DNA of 12,464 nt from JACIWB01 sp038818725 (lineage in GTDB: Archaea > Thermoplasmatota > E2 > UBA202 > JdFR-43). How positions within the stretch are numbered: position 1 is the first letter of the stretch; the number at the start of each line of letters is the position of its first letter. Where the stretch lies: contig JAWAYL010000031.1 in assembly GCA_038818725.1 (NCBI GenBank), forward strand, positions 1 to 12,464. The letters are read 5' to 3'. Under the pieces are notes generated by a model, which saw only the letters and a program-made list of their open reading frames with translations, was not told the DNA's origin and ran no database searches. Below, in pieces: positions 6,087 to 12,403 of this stretch. Both the position numbers and the translations under genes were made by a program.

Positions 6087-7953
6087 GGTTCATCACTTCC
6101 TTTGCATGCTTTCTTATAAATTCTCTTCTTTCCTCAACATTTTTTCCCATAAGAATTGTAAATATTTCATTTGCCTTTATCGCATCTTCTATTTCAACTT
6201 TTTTAAGTATTCTCCTGGAAGGATTCATTGTTGTTTCCCAAAGTTGTTCTGGATTCATTTCTCCCAAACCTTTATATCTCTGGATTGTTGCCCCATCTCC
6301 AGCTATACTTTTCATCTCTTCCTCACTATATGCATAATATTCCTCATTGCCTTTTTTTATCCTGTAAAGAGGTGGTTGAGCAATATAAATGTAGCCATTC
6401 TCAATTAGCTCCCGCATATATCTGAAGAAAAAGGTAAGGAGGAGAGTTCTTATATGAGCGCCATCAACATCTGCATCGGTCATTATAATTATTTTTTTAT
6501 AATTTATTTTCCTTATATCAAATTCATTACCTATGCCAGTTCCAATTGCAGAAATCATTGCCTTTATCTCTTCATTTTCAAGCAATTTTTCAAAAGTCGA
6601 TTTTTCAACATTCAATATCTTTCCTTTTAAAGGCAAAATCGCCTGAAATCTTCTATCACGGCCCTGCTTTGCGGAGCCGCCTGCTGAATCGCCCTCCACT
6701 ATAAAAAGCTCACATTTGTCAGGATCATCTTCAACGCAATCCGCTAGTTTGCCAGGCAATGTTAAAGATTCGATGTAATTCTTTTTTCTCGCAAGCTCTT
6801 TTGCTTTTCTCGCTGCTTCTCTTGCTCTCGCTGCTTGCAAAACTTTTTCTATTATTTTTCTTGCAATTGCTGGATTTTCTTCAAGATAAGCCATCAGCTT
6901 TTCATAAAACATTGTTTCAACAATTCCCTTTACTTCACTATTCCCAAGTTTTGTTTTTGTCTGTCCTTCAAATTGGGGATTTTCAATTTTGCAAGATATT
7001 ATAGCAGTTAAACCTTCTCTTACATCTTCTCCATTAAAAGTTTCATCGTTCTTGAAAAAATTCTTTCTCCCATATTCATTTAAAACTCTTGTAAGAGCAG
7101 ATCTGAAGCCAGATAAATGCGTCCCTCCTTCTTTTGTATTTATATTATTCACAAATGTTAAAATATTTTCAGTATATCCATCATTATATTGAAATGCTAT
7201 TTCAATTTCAGCATTATCTTTTTTGCTGCTGAAATAAATTATTGGATGAATTGGGTTCTTATTCTTGTTTAAATATTCAATAAATTCATATATTCCTCCA
7301 TCAGATTGAAAAACATCTTCTCTGCCATCTCTTTCATCATAAATTCTTATTCTTAAACCTTTATTAAGAAAAGATAACTCCTGTAATCTTTTCCTGATTA
7401 TATGATAGTCAAATGTTAAATTTCCAAAAATCTCTTTATCTGGAAGGAAAGTAACTTTTGTTCCCGTCTCCTTTGCTTCTCCAATAATTTCAAGCGGCGA
7501 AATTGGCTTACCTTTATTATATTTTTGCCTATAGATTTTTCCATTCCTTCTTACTTCTACTTCAAGCCATTCTGAAAGAGCATTAACAACACTTACGCCA
7601 ACGCCATGCAGGCCGCCAGCAACTTTATATGCTCCTTTCTCAAACTTTCCTCCTGCATGAAGCTTTGTCATAACTACTTCTATTCCAGATAAACCATATT
7701 CAGCATGTATTTCAGCTGGTATGCCTCTTCCATTATCCTCAACAGTTATACTTCCGTCCTTATGGATTATAACATCTATTTTATTACAATATCCTGCAAT
7801 TGCCTCATCAACAGAATTATCAACAACCTCTTCAACTAAATGATGCAAACCTCTTTCATCTGTTGAGCCAATATACATTGCTGGTCTTTTCCTAACTGCT
7901 TCTAAGCCATCTAGCACTTTAATTTTATCTATTCCGTATTCTTCAGCTACCAT
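6076..7953 (-). CDS. gyrB: DNA gyrase subunit B
   Basis: GyrB is the ATPase subunit of gyrase. The 625-residue protein starts with the GHKL ATPase fold. Residues equivalent to E. coli Glu42 (general base), Asn46 (Mg binding) and Asp73 (adenine contact, in VEDNGRGIP) fall at the same numbers here, followed by the lid GGLHGVGVSVVNALS. Arg136, the coumarin-sensitive residue of E. coli, is retained. The TOPRIM domain shows VEGDSAGGSAKQGRDRRFQA and the metal-binding MTDADVDGAHIRTLL. The C-terminal YKGLGEMNPEQLWETTM block is also intact. It is the short form, without the insert of proteobacterial GyrB. The ATG lies 8 bp after the stop of the zinc-protein gene, and the end overlaps gyrA by 11 bp, so the three form one transcript. 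Archaeal gyrases are generally regarded as acquired from bacteria. Confidence 0.99.
   Translation of the reverse strand: MVAEEYGIDKIKVLDGLEAVRKRPAMYIGSTDERGLHHLVEEVVDNSVDEAIAGYCNKIDVIIHKDGSITVEDNGRGIPAEIHAEYGLSGIEVVMTKLHAGGKFEKGAYKVAGGLHGVGVSVVNALSEWLEVEVRRNGKIYRQKYNKGKPISPLEIIGEAKETGTKVTFLPDKEIFGNLTFDYHIIRKRLQELSFLNKGLRIRIYDERDGREDVFQSDGGIYEFIEYLNKNKNPIHPIIYFSSKKDNAEIEIAFQYNDGYTENILTFVNNINTKEGGTHLSGFRSALTRVLNEYGRKNFFKNDETFNGEDVREGLTAIISCKIENPQFEGQTKTKLGNSEVKGIVETMFYEKLMAYLEENPAIARKIIEKVLQAARAREAARKAKELARKKNYIESLTLPGKLADCVEDDPDKCELFIVEGDSAGGSAKQGRDRRFQAILPLKGKILNVEKSTFEKLLENEEIKAMISAIGTGIGNEFDIRKINYKKIIIMTDADVDGAHIRTLLLTFFFRYMRELIENGYIYIAQPPLYRIKKGNEEYYAYSEEEMKSIAGDGATIQRYKGLGEMNPEQLWETTMNPSRRILKKVEIEDAIKANEIFTILMGKNVEERREFIRKHAKEVMNLDI
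6092..6100 (-). promoter_or_regulatory. Shine-Dalgarno of gyrA, inside the end of gyrB
   Basis: GGAAGTGAT on the minus strand matches GGAGGTGAT, the complement of the archaeal 16S rRNA 3' end, at 8 of 9 bases. It lies 5 nt before the TTG codon at 6086-6084. It settles the gyrA start, because no ATG or GTG in that frame is available upstream of a nearby stop and the next in-frame ATG (codon 16) would cut into the conserved N-terminal helix. Confidence 0.7.
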
Positions 7954-7961
7954 CTTAAAAG

Positions 7962-8195
7962 CTAGTGAATTTTCTTCTCCTCTATTTTAATCCAACATTC
8001 TTGGCAATAAAGTTTTCCGCACACAGGGCATTCATAAACAAGCCCCTTATAATTTGGATCAAGCATATTTTTTCCACATATTGAGCATGATACCTCATCC
8101 TTATATCTCTCTCTACACTCCTTACAAACAACAACATCAGGTGTTATAAGGCTTCTTATTCTTTCTCTTCTTATTTCCTCTTCATTCATTTCCAT
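7962..8195 (-). CDS. Small protein with four CxxC zinc-binding motifs, upstream of gyrB
   Basis: This is a 77-residue protein of unknown function. After a charged helix (MEMNEEEIRRERIRSLI) come four CxxC pairs: C24/C27, C37/C40, C56/C59 and C64/C67. Eight cysteines in this layout would bind two zinc ions, either as two tandem zinc ribbons or as a cross-braced RING/FYVE-like fold; sequence alone does not decide. There is no DNA-binding or enzymatic motif beyond the zinc knuckles. The gene lies 8 bp upstream of gyrB on the same strand and appears to be the first gene of the gyrase operon, with a TATA-like box at 8213-8224. A second in-frame ATG at 8187-8189 is an alternative start and would shorten it by two residues. 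It is a real gene by cysteine pattern, operon position and promoter. A link to gyrase control is only a guess from position. Confidence 0.78.
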   Translation of the reverse strand: MEMNEEEIRRERIRSLITPDVVVCKECRERYKDEVSCSICGKNMLDPNYKGLVYECPVCGKLYCQECWIKIEEKKIH

Positions 8196-8212
8196 CCCAA
8201 ATTGAATATAAC

Positions 8213-8224
8213 TATAAATATAAA
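8213..8224 (-). promoter_or_regulatory. TATA-like box of the gyrase operon
   Basis: TTTATATTTATA on the minus strand lies 18-29 nt before the ATG of the zinc-protein gene at 8195. This spacing fits an archaeal TATA box for a leaderless or nearly leaderless transcript. No Shine-Dalgarno precedes that ATG. Confidence 0.5.
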
Positions 8225-8257
8225 TTTTGTCATTTGTTGTGTGGAATAATAAATTGA

Positions 8258-8278
8258 TGTTGTAAGCCTTTTACAACA
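8258..8278. repeat. 8-bp inverted repeat upstream of the gyrase-operon promoter
   Basis: TGTTGTAA, five bases (GCCTT), then TTACAACA form a perfect 8-bp stem. It lies about 35 bp upstream of the TATA-like box of the gyrase operon and about 70 bp beyond the 3' end of the transposase remnant. It could be an operator, part of an old insertion-sequence end, or chance; no T-run follows on either strand, so it does not look like a terminator. Confidence 0.45.
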
Positions 8279-8348
8279 ACAATTTTTAGGAAATTTTTTG
8301 TTTTTCTCCAAAAATAAATAACAATTGCACAAGTTTATCTGAAATTTA

Positions 8349-8762
8349 CTATATCTTACAAAATAATAGCGGAAGATAGTCCTGTAACTGAGGAGGAAAA
8401 AATAATAAAATAATTTCAATTGAATTATCATGTCGAGCATAATTTCCAATGCATTTGCCTACTATAAATTCATCTTCAATTAAATCCTTCCATTCTTCCG
8501 CTGTTATTGAGTAATCTACCCTAATAAAATACCATAAATTGTACAAAAGAGATATGAAAAGGAAGAAAAAATATCTTATGATAAAATCAGCAGTTTTTGT
8601 TTTAACCATGAAATTATTTTCAGCATAATTGAAATAGCAAAAAGGTTTAGCATCTCTATATTCCATTAATTTCTTTATTCTATTTGTCTTTTCCATTGGT
8701 GCAATATATTTTAATCCATGTTTTTCAACCACATTCAATACTTTACTATCTGCAGAGAAACC
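8349..8762 (-). pseudogene. Decayed IS4-type DDE transposase remnant
   Basis: Read on the minus strand from just after a TAA (8763-8765), the frame gives GFSADSKVLNVVEKHGLKYI, then PMEKTNRIKKLMEY. This resembles the segment after the second catalytic Asp in IS4-type transposases; the stop stands next to where that Asp would be expected. Further on, KTKTADFIIRYFFFLFISLLYNLWYF matches the hydrophobic C-terminal helix that follows the catalytic Glu region. The stretch that should carry the Glu motif is missing between them, so an internal deletion is likely in addition to the stop. The longest open part uses a TTG codon at 8738. No convincing terminal inverted repeats or target-site duplications were found around it. 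The family call rests on motif resemblance, not on an intact DDE triad. Confidence 0.6.
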
Positions 8763-8851
8763 TTATTTCTTGCATGCTTTTCTTTGCTCTTTTACAACCA
8801 TTTTCTTGCCCGAGCCTGCAATCTCTTTTCAATTTCATAGTTGGGGGGCAC

Positions 8852-8863
8852 TTAAATTTATAT
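8852..8863 (+). promoter_or_regulatory. TATA-like box of the DUF763 gene
   Basis: TTAAATTTATAT lies 20-31 nt before the GTG start at 8883, the distance expected of an archaeal TATA box for a leaderless mRNA. No ribosome-binding site is seen before the GTG. Confidence 0.5.
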
Positions 8864-8882
8864 TTCAAAAAAATTTAATATC

Positions 8883-9935
8883 GTGGAAAAAACAGGAGTA
8901 ACAGATTTGCCACTTCATTATGGAAAAGCACCCGCATGGCTATATAAAAGAATGGTAAAGCTAGCCGATGCCATTTCAGCCATTATAATTGAAGAATATG
9001 GAGAAGAAAAACTTCTTGAATTACTCTCCAACCCCTACTGGTTTCAGAGTTTTTCTTGCGCGCTTGGATATGACTGGCATTCTTCTGGCACCACTACTGT
9101 CACTTGCGCCTGTCTCAAAGACGCGCTTGTAAATCATGGAATAATGGCAGCGGGCGGGAAAGGGATGGCGAAGAGAACGCTTGAAGAAATTGAAAGAAAG
9201 GCTGGAGAAAATTACGAAAAAATAGCATATGCGAGCAGGATGACAGCGAAAGTTGATAGCGCGGCACTTCAAGATGGGTATAATCTTTATCACCATGTAA
9301 TAATTTTTAATTCATCTGGAAAATGGATCGTAATTCAGCAGGGAATGAATAAAGAAACAGGATATGCAAGAAGATACCACTGGATATGGAAAATTAATAA
9401 TTTTGTTGAAGAACCACATGCAGGGATAATAGGGAAAAAGGGAGTTGCTCTAAACATGACAGATAAAAAGAGCAAAGATGCAAGAAATGTTAGTGTTGAT
9501 ATTGTAAAAGAAAAACCTTCTTGGGTTTACAGACAATTTAAGAAAATCAAATTAAGCAAACCATATCAGTCAACGCTAGATGGAAAAATGGTCGCTTTTA
9601 GAATGCCTGAAAAAATAAACTGGAATGCTTTAAAAGAAGCATATGAAATTCAGCCAAAAAATTTTGAAGAAATGCTTGCAATAAAAGGAATAGGGGCATC
9701 AACTGTAAGAGCTCTTGCTTATATGTCTGATCTCATCTATGGCTGCCCTCCTTCTTGGAATGATCCTGTTAAATACTCATTTGCTGTTGGAGGAAAAGAT
9801 GGAGTTCCATATCCTGTTGATAGAAAAGCAATGGATGAGGCAACAAATATTTTAATTCAGAGTTTAGAAGATGCGAAAATAGGAAAAAGAGAGAAAATTG
9901 AGGCAATTAAAAAACTTAAAATTCTTGTTGAATAA
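8883..9935 (+). CDS. DUF763 family protein with C-terminal helix-hairpin-helix
   Basis: The family is conserved in archaea and some bacteria, without an established function to my knowledge. The 350-residue protein begins with the family signature TGVTDLPLHYGKAPAWLYKRM. It continues with GYDWHSSGTTTVTCACLKDAL (59-79), then AAGGKGMAKRTLEEI, SRMTAKVDSAALQDGYNLYHH and VIQQGMNKETGYARRYHWI. Near residues 260-280 is AIKGIGASTVRALAYMSDLIYG, a helix-hairpin-helix with the GIG turn, which usually contacts DNA or RNA backbone. The start is GTG, matched to where family members begin. Codons in the N-terminal conserved core (about 9050-9270) are more GC-rich than the rest of the gene. Its stop codon is immediately adjacent to that of the convergent RecB-like nuclease. 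A nucleic-acid role is inferred from the helix-hairpin-helix only. Confidence 0.93.
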   Translation: MEKTGVTDLPLHYGKAPAWLYKRMVKLADAISAIIIEEYGEEKLLELLSNPYWFQSFSCALGYDWHSSGTTTVTCACLKDALVNHGIMAAGGKGMAKRTLEEIERKAGENYEKIAYASRMTAKVDSAALQDGYNLYHHVIIFNSSGKWIVIQQGMNKETGYARRYHWIWKINNFVEEPHAGIIGKKGVALNMTDKKSKDARNVSVDIVKEKPSWVYRQFKKIKLSKPYQSTLDGKMVAFRMPEKINWNALKEAYEIQPKNFEEMLAIKGIGASTVRALAYMSDLIYGCPPSWNDPVKYSFAVGGKDGVPYPVDRKAMDEATNILIQSLEDAKIGKREKIEAIKKLKILVE

Positions 9936-11066
9936 CTATTCTTCAATTTCTCTTAAATAGACTTTTATATCTTTTTTTTCCTCTACTATATTCTTTATTT
10001 TTTCGTATAAAAATTCTGGAAGATTTTTTGAGATATAATCATTTGAGAGAGAAACTAAATCAATTTTTGAATAATTTTCGTAAAGATCGCACTCTTTTAA
10101 AATTTCCTTCAATTTAATTTCATCCTTAAAAGATATGTTTTTATATTTTTTTATATCAACAAATTTTCCACTGCCATATATCCTTTCTAAGGAATTTTTT
10201 TCAGCATATTCAATCAGTTTCTCCCTTAGTTGTTTCTGTATTTCTTTCATCTCAGATATTTTATTGCATATTTCCCAGTATTTATTTACAAGAGAAGAGC
10301 TATCTTCGTCTTCATACCATTTATGCCTGAAAATAGGACAAATCTGCTGGTATTCACAATAATTGCATAGATTTGACTCCACAGCTGGAAATTCATTCTC
10401 TTTTATTGCTTTTTCTATTTTATTTATCTTATCAATTAAATTTTTTCTAGCATCTTCATAATTTCTTTTCCTTATTCTTATTTCCTTATTAAAAGCCAGA
10501 AAATGCCACACAAGTTCAACATCTTCGATATCATATAAATATTTTAGAGATAATGCATATATTGCTAGTTGTGGATCATTTTCTATTTCCTCTTTAGAAG
10601 GAAAATGAATAGATGTTTTATAATCATGAACTTCATATTTTCCTTCCAATTCCATAATCCTATCAATTACACCCGCGATCCAATATTTTTCATTTATAGG
10701 GAACACCACCTTCTTTTCTAATGCAATTATTTTGCCCTCATCAAAAGGTTTGTAAGTATTGTAATATTCAATCAGATATTTTTCCCCCATTTTCCTATAA
10801 TTGTTTATATCATATTCTTTTGCGACAAAAATTTGAGAACTCATCTCTTTTTCCCATCTCTTATTATAAAATTCTAGCAATTCTTCAAGAGAACATGTCT
10901 TTTCATATATTTTATCCCTGTAAAGCTTTTCAAGTGCCTCATGAACTCTATTTCCCATAAAAGTTTCTATACTTTTCCTTACGGGCTTTATTTTATCAAT
11001 ATAAATTAACTTAAATCTATAAGGGCAAACCTCGAAAGAATTTATTGAGGAATTAGAGTATATCAT
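9936..11066 (-). CDS. RecB/Cas4-like PD-(D/E)XK nuclease with Fe-S cluster cysteines
   Basis: This is a predicted single-stranded-DNA-type exonuclease of the PDDEXK_1 (RecB-like) group. Numbered from the chosen start, it has SSINSFEVCPYRF with C14, the G-x-x-H motif GNRVHEALE (H42), Asp135 in GVIDRI, Asp148/Lys150 in VHDYKTS, and Gln166/Tyr170 in QLAIY. The C-terminal cysteines C234, C237 and C243 (CNYCEYQQIC) with C14 make the iron-sulphur staple known from AddB and Cas4. A charged helical tail of about 120 residues follows. The frame is open up to 11165, but I place the start at the ATG 11064-11066, where family homology begins and a TATA-like box lies 22-30 nt upstream; the longer form would overlap the rps15 start. 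No cas genes or repeat array are in the window, so it is not called Cas4. A housekeeping repair role is likely but unproven. Confidence 0.86.
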   Translation of the reverse strand: MIYSNSSINSFEVCPYRFKLIYIDKIKPVRKSIETFMGNRVHEALEKLYRDKIYEKTCSLEELLEFYNKRWEKEMSSQIFVAKEYDINNYRKMGEKYLIEYYNTYKPFDEGKIIALEKKVVFPINEKYWIAGVIDRIMELEGKYEVHDYKTSIHFPSKEEIENDPQLAIYALSLKYLYDIEDVELVWHFLAFNKEIRIRKRNYEDARKNLIDKINKIEKAIKENEFPAVESNLCNYCEYQQICPIFRHKWYEDEDSSSLVNKYWEICNKISEMKEIQKQLREKLIEYAEKNSLERIYGSGKFVDIKKYKNISFKDEIKLKEILKECDLYENYSKIDLVSLSNDYISKNLPEFLYEKIKNIVEEKKDIKVYLREIEE

Positions 11067-11087
11067 TGACAAATATTGAAGATTTAA

Positions 11088-11096
11088 CTTTAAATT
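11088..11096 (-). promoter_or_regulatory. TATA-like box of the RecB-like nuclease gene
   Basis: AATTTAAAG on the minus strand lies 22-30 nt before the ATG at 11066. It supports that start over the longer frame reaching 11165 and fits leaderless transcription. Confidence 0.5.
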
Positions 11097-11135
11097 TTTC
11101 TCTTGCATCTGGAGTTGCAAACCGAATACAGTATG

Positions 11136-11143
11136 TTTATATA
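11136..11143 (+). promoter_or_regulatory. TATA box of rps15
   Basis: TTTATATA lies 21-28 nt before the ATG of rps15 at 11164. It is the clearest TATA box in the window and implies a leaderless or nearly leaderless ribosomal protein mRNA. Confidence 0.6.
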
Positions 11144-11163
11144 TTAAAAAACAATTAGCCAAC

Positions 11164-11589
11164 ATGGCAAGAATGCACGCGAGAAGGAAAGGAAAATCGG
11201 GTTCAAAGAGACCAATGGAAAGAATTCATCCAGAATGGAGCTTGAGACCAAATGAAATAGAAGAGTTAATAGTAAAAATGGCTGAGGAAGGCAAGGAAGC
11301 CTCTACTATAGGTCTTATTTTAAGAGATGTTTATGGTGTGCCTGATGTGAAGGCAGCTCTTGGGAAAAGAATAACTGATGTGCTTGAAGAGCATAAAATT
11401 TTGCCCCCTATACCTGAAGATTTAGCAAATTTGCTCGCGAAAAGAGAAAGTCTAAAAAAACATTTACAGGAGCATAAGAAAGATTTACATAATTTAAGAA
11501 GAATGCATCTCATAGAAGCAAAAATAAATAGACTGGTTAATTACTATAAGAGAGAAGGAAGAATCCCTGCTGATTGGACATATTCCTAA
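11164..11589 (+). CDS. rps15: 30S ribosomal protein S15, archaeal type
   Basis: S15 is a primary binding protein of the small subunit that contacts the central domain of 16S rRNA. The 141-residue sequence opens with MARMHARRKGKSGSKRP, the archaeal/eukaryotic N-terminal extension. An archaeal-specific helical domain follows (SLRPNEIEELIVKMAEEGK to YGVPDVKAALGKRI). The conserved S15 core comes next, with HKKDLHNLRRMHLIEAKINRLVNYYKREGRIP, and the protein ends in PADWTYS. Length and motif order are standard for archaea; bacterial S15 is about 89 residues and lacks the N-terminal part. It is a single gene, not part of a visible ribosomal operon here. Its stop overlaps the stop of the convergent RuvC-fold gene by 4 bp. 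Confidence 0.98.
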   Translation: MARMHARRKGKSGSKRPMERIHPEWSLRPNEIEELIVKMAEEGKEASTIGLILRDVYGVPDVKAALGKRITDVLEEHKILPPIPEDLANLLAKRESLKKHLQEHKKDLHNLRRMHLIEAKINRLVNYYKREGRIPADWTYS

Positions 11590-12308
11590 CCCTTTTTTTG
11601 AAATTCAATTGCCTCCTCTAAACTTATTTCTCCCATAAGGACTTTTTTTGCCAATTCTTTTGATATGGTGACATTTTTACTTTTTAATCTACTCATGTGC
11701 TGAATATTTTTTATCTCTCCTTCCTTGGGTTCAACTCGCATCTTATATTTTATTTCTTTTCCTGGAGCCATCGCTATTTTGCATGCAGAAATTGCATCAT
11801 CATCAAAGGATTGTATAACTGATTCATCAACTATCTGAATTGAGAAATTTTCTTCCTGAAGCAAATTTATTATCCTGTCCCTGATTAAGCCTCCGCCATT
11901 CCCTATTTTTATTACTACTCCTTCAGGCGTTGCCTCGCTGATTACTTCTTTTATAAATAGAATCACCTCCTTCGGATTTTTTGCAACAAATTTTTTTATA
12001 AGCATGTTTCCGCTATAAACTGCTAACCCTATCTTCTCTCCAGGATCTATACCAAAGATTAACATTTTCTTTTTTGATACATGAAGAAGAGCTTTATCAA
12101 TAAGTTTATCTATATCACATCCATCTTCATAGCAAATAATTTTGTCAAATTTTATCTTATTTCTTTCTTCCTCTGATGTTATTATTATATCTATGGTATC
12201 CGGGATATCATCGTCATAGGAAAGAGTAATGAAATTTATTTCTCTTTTTTTAAGTATATCGACGATATCGTAGTAAAATGAAAAATTCTTTGTTATTAGT
12301 GCTATCAT
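11586..12308 (-). CDS. RuvC/RNase H-fold protein, uncharacterised archaeal family
   Basis: The 240-residue protein has two parts. Residues 1-65 form a small alpha/beta domain starting MIALITKNFSFYYDIVDIL, with no recognised family. Residues 82-180 look like an RNase H/RuvC fold: MLIFGIDPGEKIGLAVY gives the first-strand Asp88 with the typical GIDPG turn, and the block QSFDDDAISACKIA (166-179) resembles the C-terminal acidic helix of RuvC-like nucleases. The second acidic position is not obvious: the expected strand reads GVVIKIGNGGG, with Lys where RuvC has Glu. It may be a divergent nuclease or a non-catalytic nucleic-acid-binding relative. The C-terminus is helical (ISKELAKKVLMGEISLEEAIEFQKKG). 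A TATA-like box lies at 12331-12340, 23-32 nt upstream of the ATG. It is not RuvC or Hjc itself. Confidence 0.72.
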   Translation of the reverse strand: MIALITKNFSFYYDIVDILKKREINFITLSYDDDIPDTIDIIITSEEERNKIKFDKIICYEDGCDIDKLIDKALLHVSKKKMLIFGIDPGEKIGLAVYSGNMLIKKFVAKNPKEVILFIKEVISEATPEGVVIKIGNGGGLIRDRIINLLQEENFSIQIVDESVIQSFDDDAISACKIAMAPGKEIKYKMRVEPKEGEIKNIQHMSRLKSKNVTISKELAKKVLMGEISLEEAIEFQKKG

Positions 12309-12330
12309 CTAGCTTATATCCTTTATGTTA

Positions 12331-12340
12331 TTTAAATTTT
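12331..12340 (-). promoter_or_regulatory. TATA-like box of the RuvC-fold gene
   Basis: AAAATTTAAA on the minus strand lies 23-32 nt before the ATG at 12308. The core is nearly palindromic, so it could also direct transcription rightwards into the stem-loop region at 12351-12403. Confidence 0.45.
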
Positions 12341-12372
12341 GTTTTATTTTAGCCAAGCCTTGGAGGGCAGAT

Positions 12373-12403
12373 ACAGATTTACAATTTTTAAATCTGTTTT
12401 TTT
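12373..12403 (+). terminator. Stem-loop followed by T-run, terminator-like
   Basis: ACAGATTTA (12373-12381), a 7-base loop, then TAAATCTGT (12389-12397) form a perfect 9-bp stem, with a run of seven T at 12397-12403. This is the form of a rightward intrinsic terminator. No rightward gene ends near it: the nearest plus-strand gene stops at 11589, on the far side of a minus-strand gene. It may end a short unannotated transcript, or block transcription towards the gene to the right of the window. Confidence 0.45.

Larger units (their letters stand above)
8196..8882. other. Gene-poor spacer between the gyrase operon and the DUF763 gene
   Basis: No intact gene is visible in these 687 bases. From left to right the stretch holds the gyrase-operon promoter, the 8-bp inverted repeat, about 70 bp of featureless AT-rich sequence, the transposase remnant (8349-8762), about 85 bp with no recognisable feature, and the promoter of the DUF763 gene. 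A minus-strand frame at 8186-8449 lacks protein-like composition and overlaps the zinc-protein start. Confidence 0.6.

Noticed and set aside
8186..8449. Minus-strand 87-codon frame between the zinc-protein gene and the transposase remnant
   Set aside because: It overlaps the start of the zinc-protein gene and the end of the transposase relic in another frame. Its composition (many Phe, Tyr, Ile from AT-rich triplets) is that of translated spacer, and it has no motif.
8820..8882. Terminal inverted repeat of the decayed insertion sequence
   Set aside because: I compared the flanks of the relic with the region around 8258-8348 and found no matching ends or target duplication.
9936..11066. Cas4 and a CRISPR locus
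   Set aside because: The Fe-S nuclease has the Cas4/AddB residue pattern, but there are no repeats with spacers and no other cas gene in the window.
11067..11165. N-terminal extension of the RecB-like nuclease to 11165
   Set aside because: The 33 extra residues have no family similarity, overlap the rps15 start and promoter, and lie upstream of a well-placed TATA-like box for the ATG at 11066.
12353..12363. CCAAGCCTTGG as an RNA hairpin
   Set aside because: The palindrome leaves only one unpaired base, too short to close a hairpin; at most it is a protein-binding DNA palindrome.
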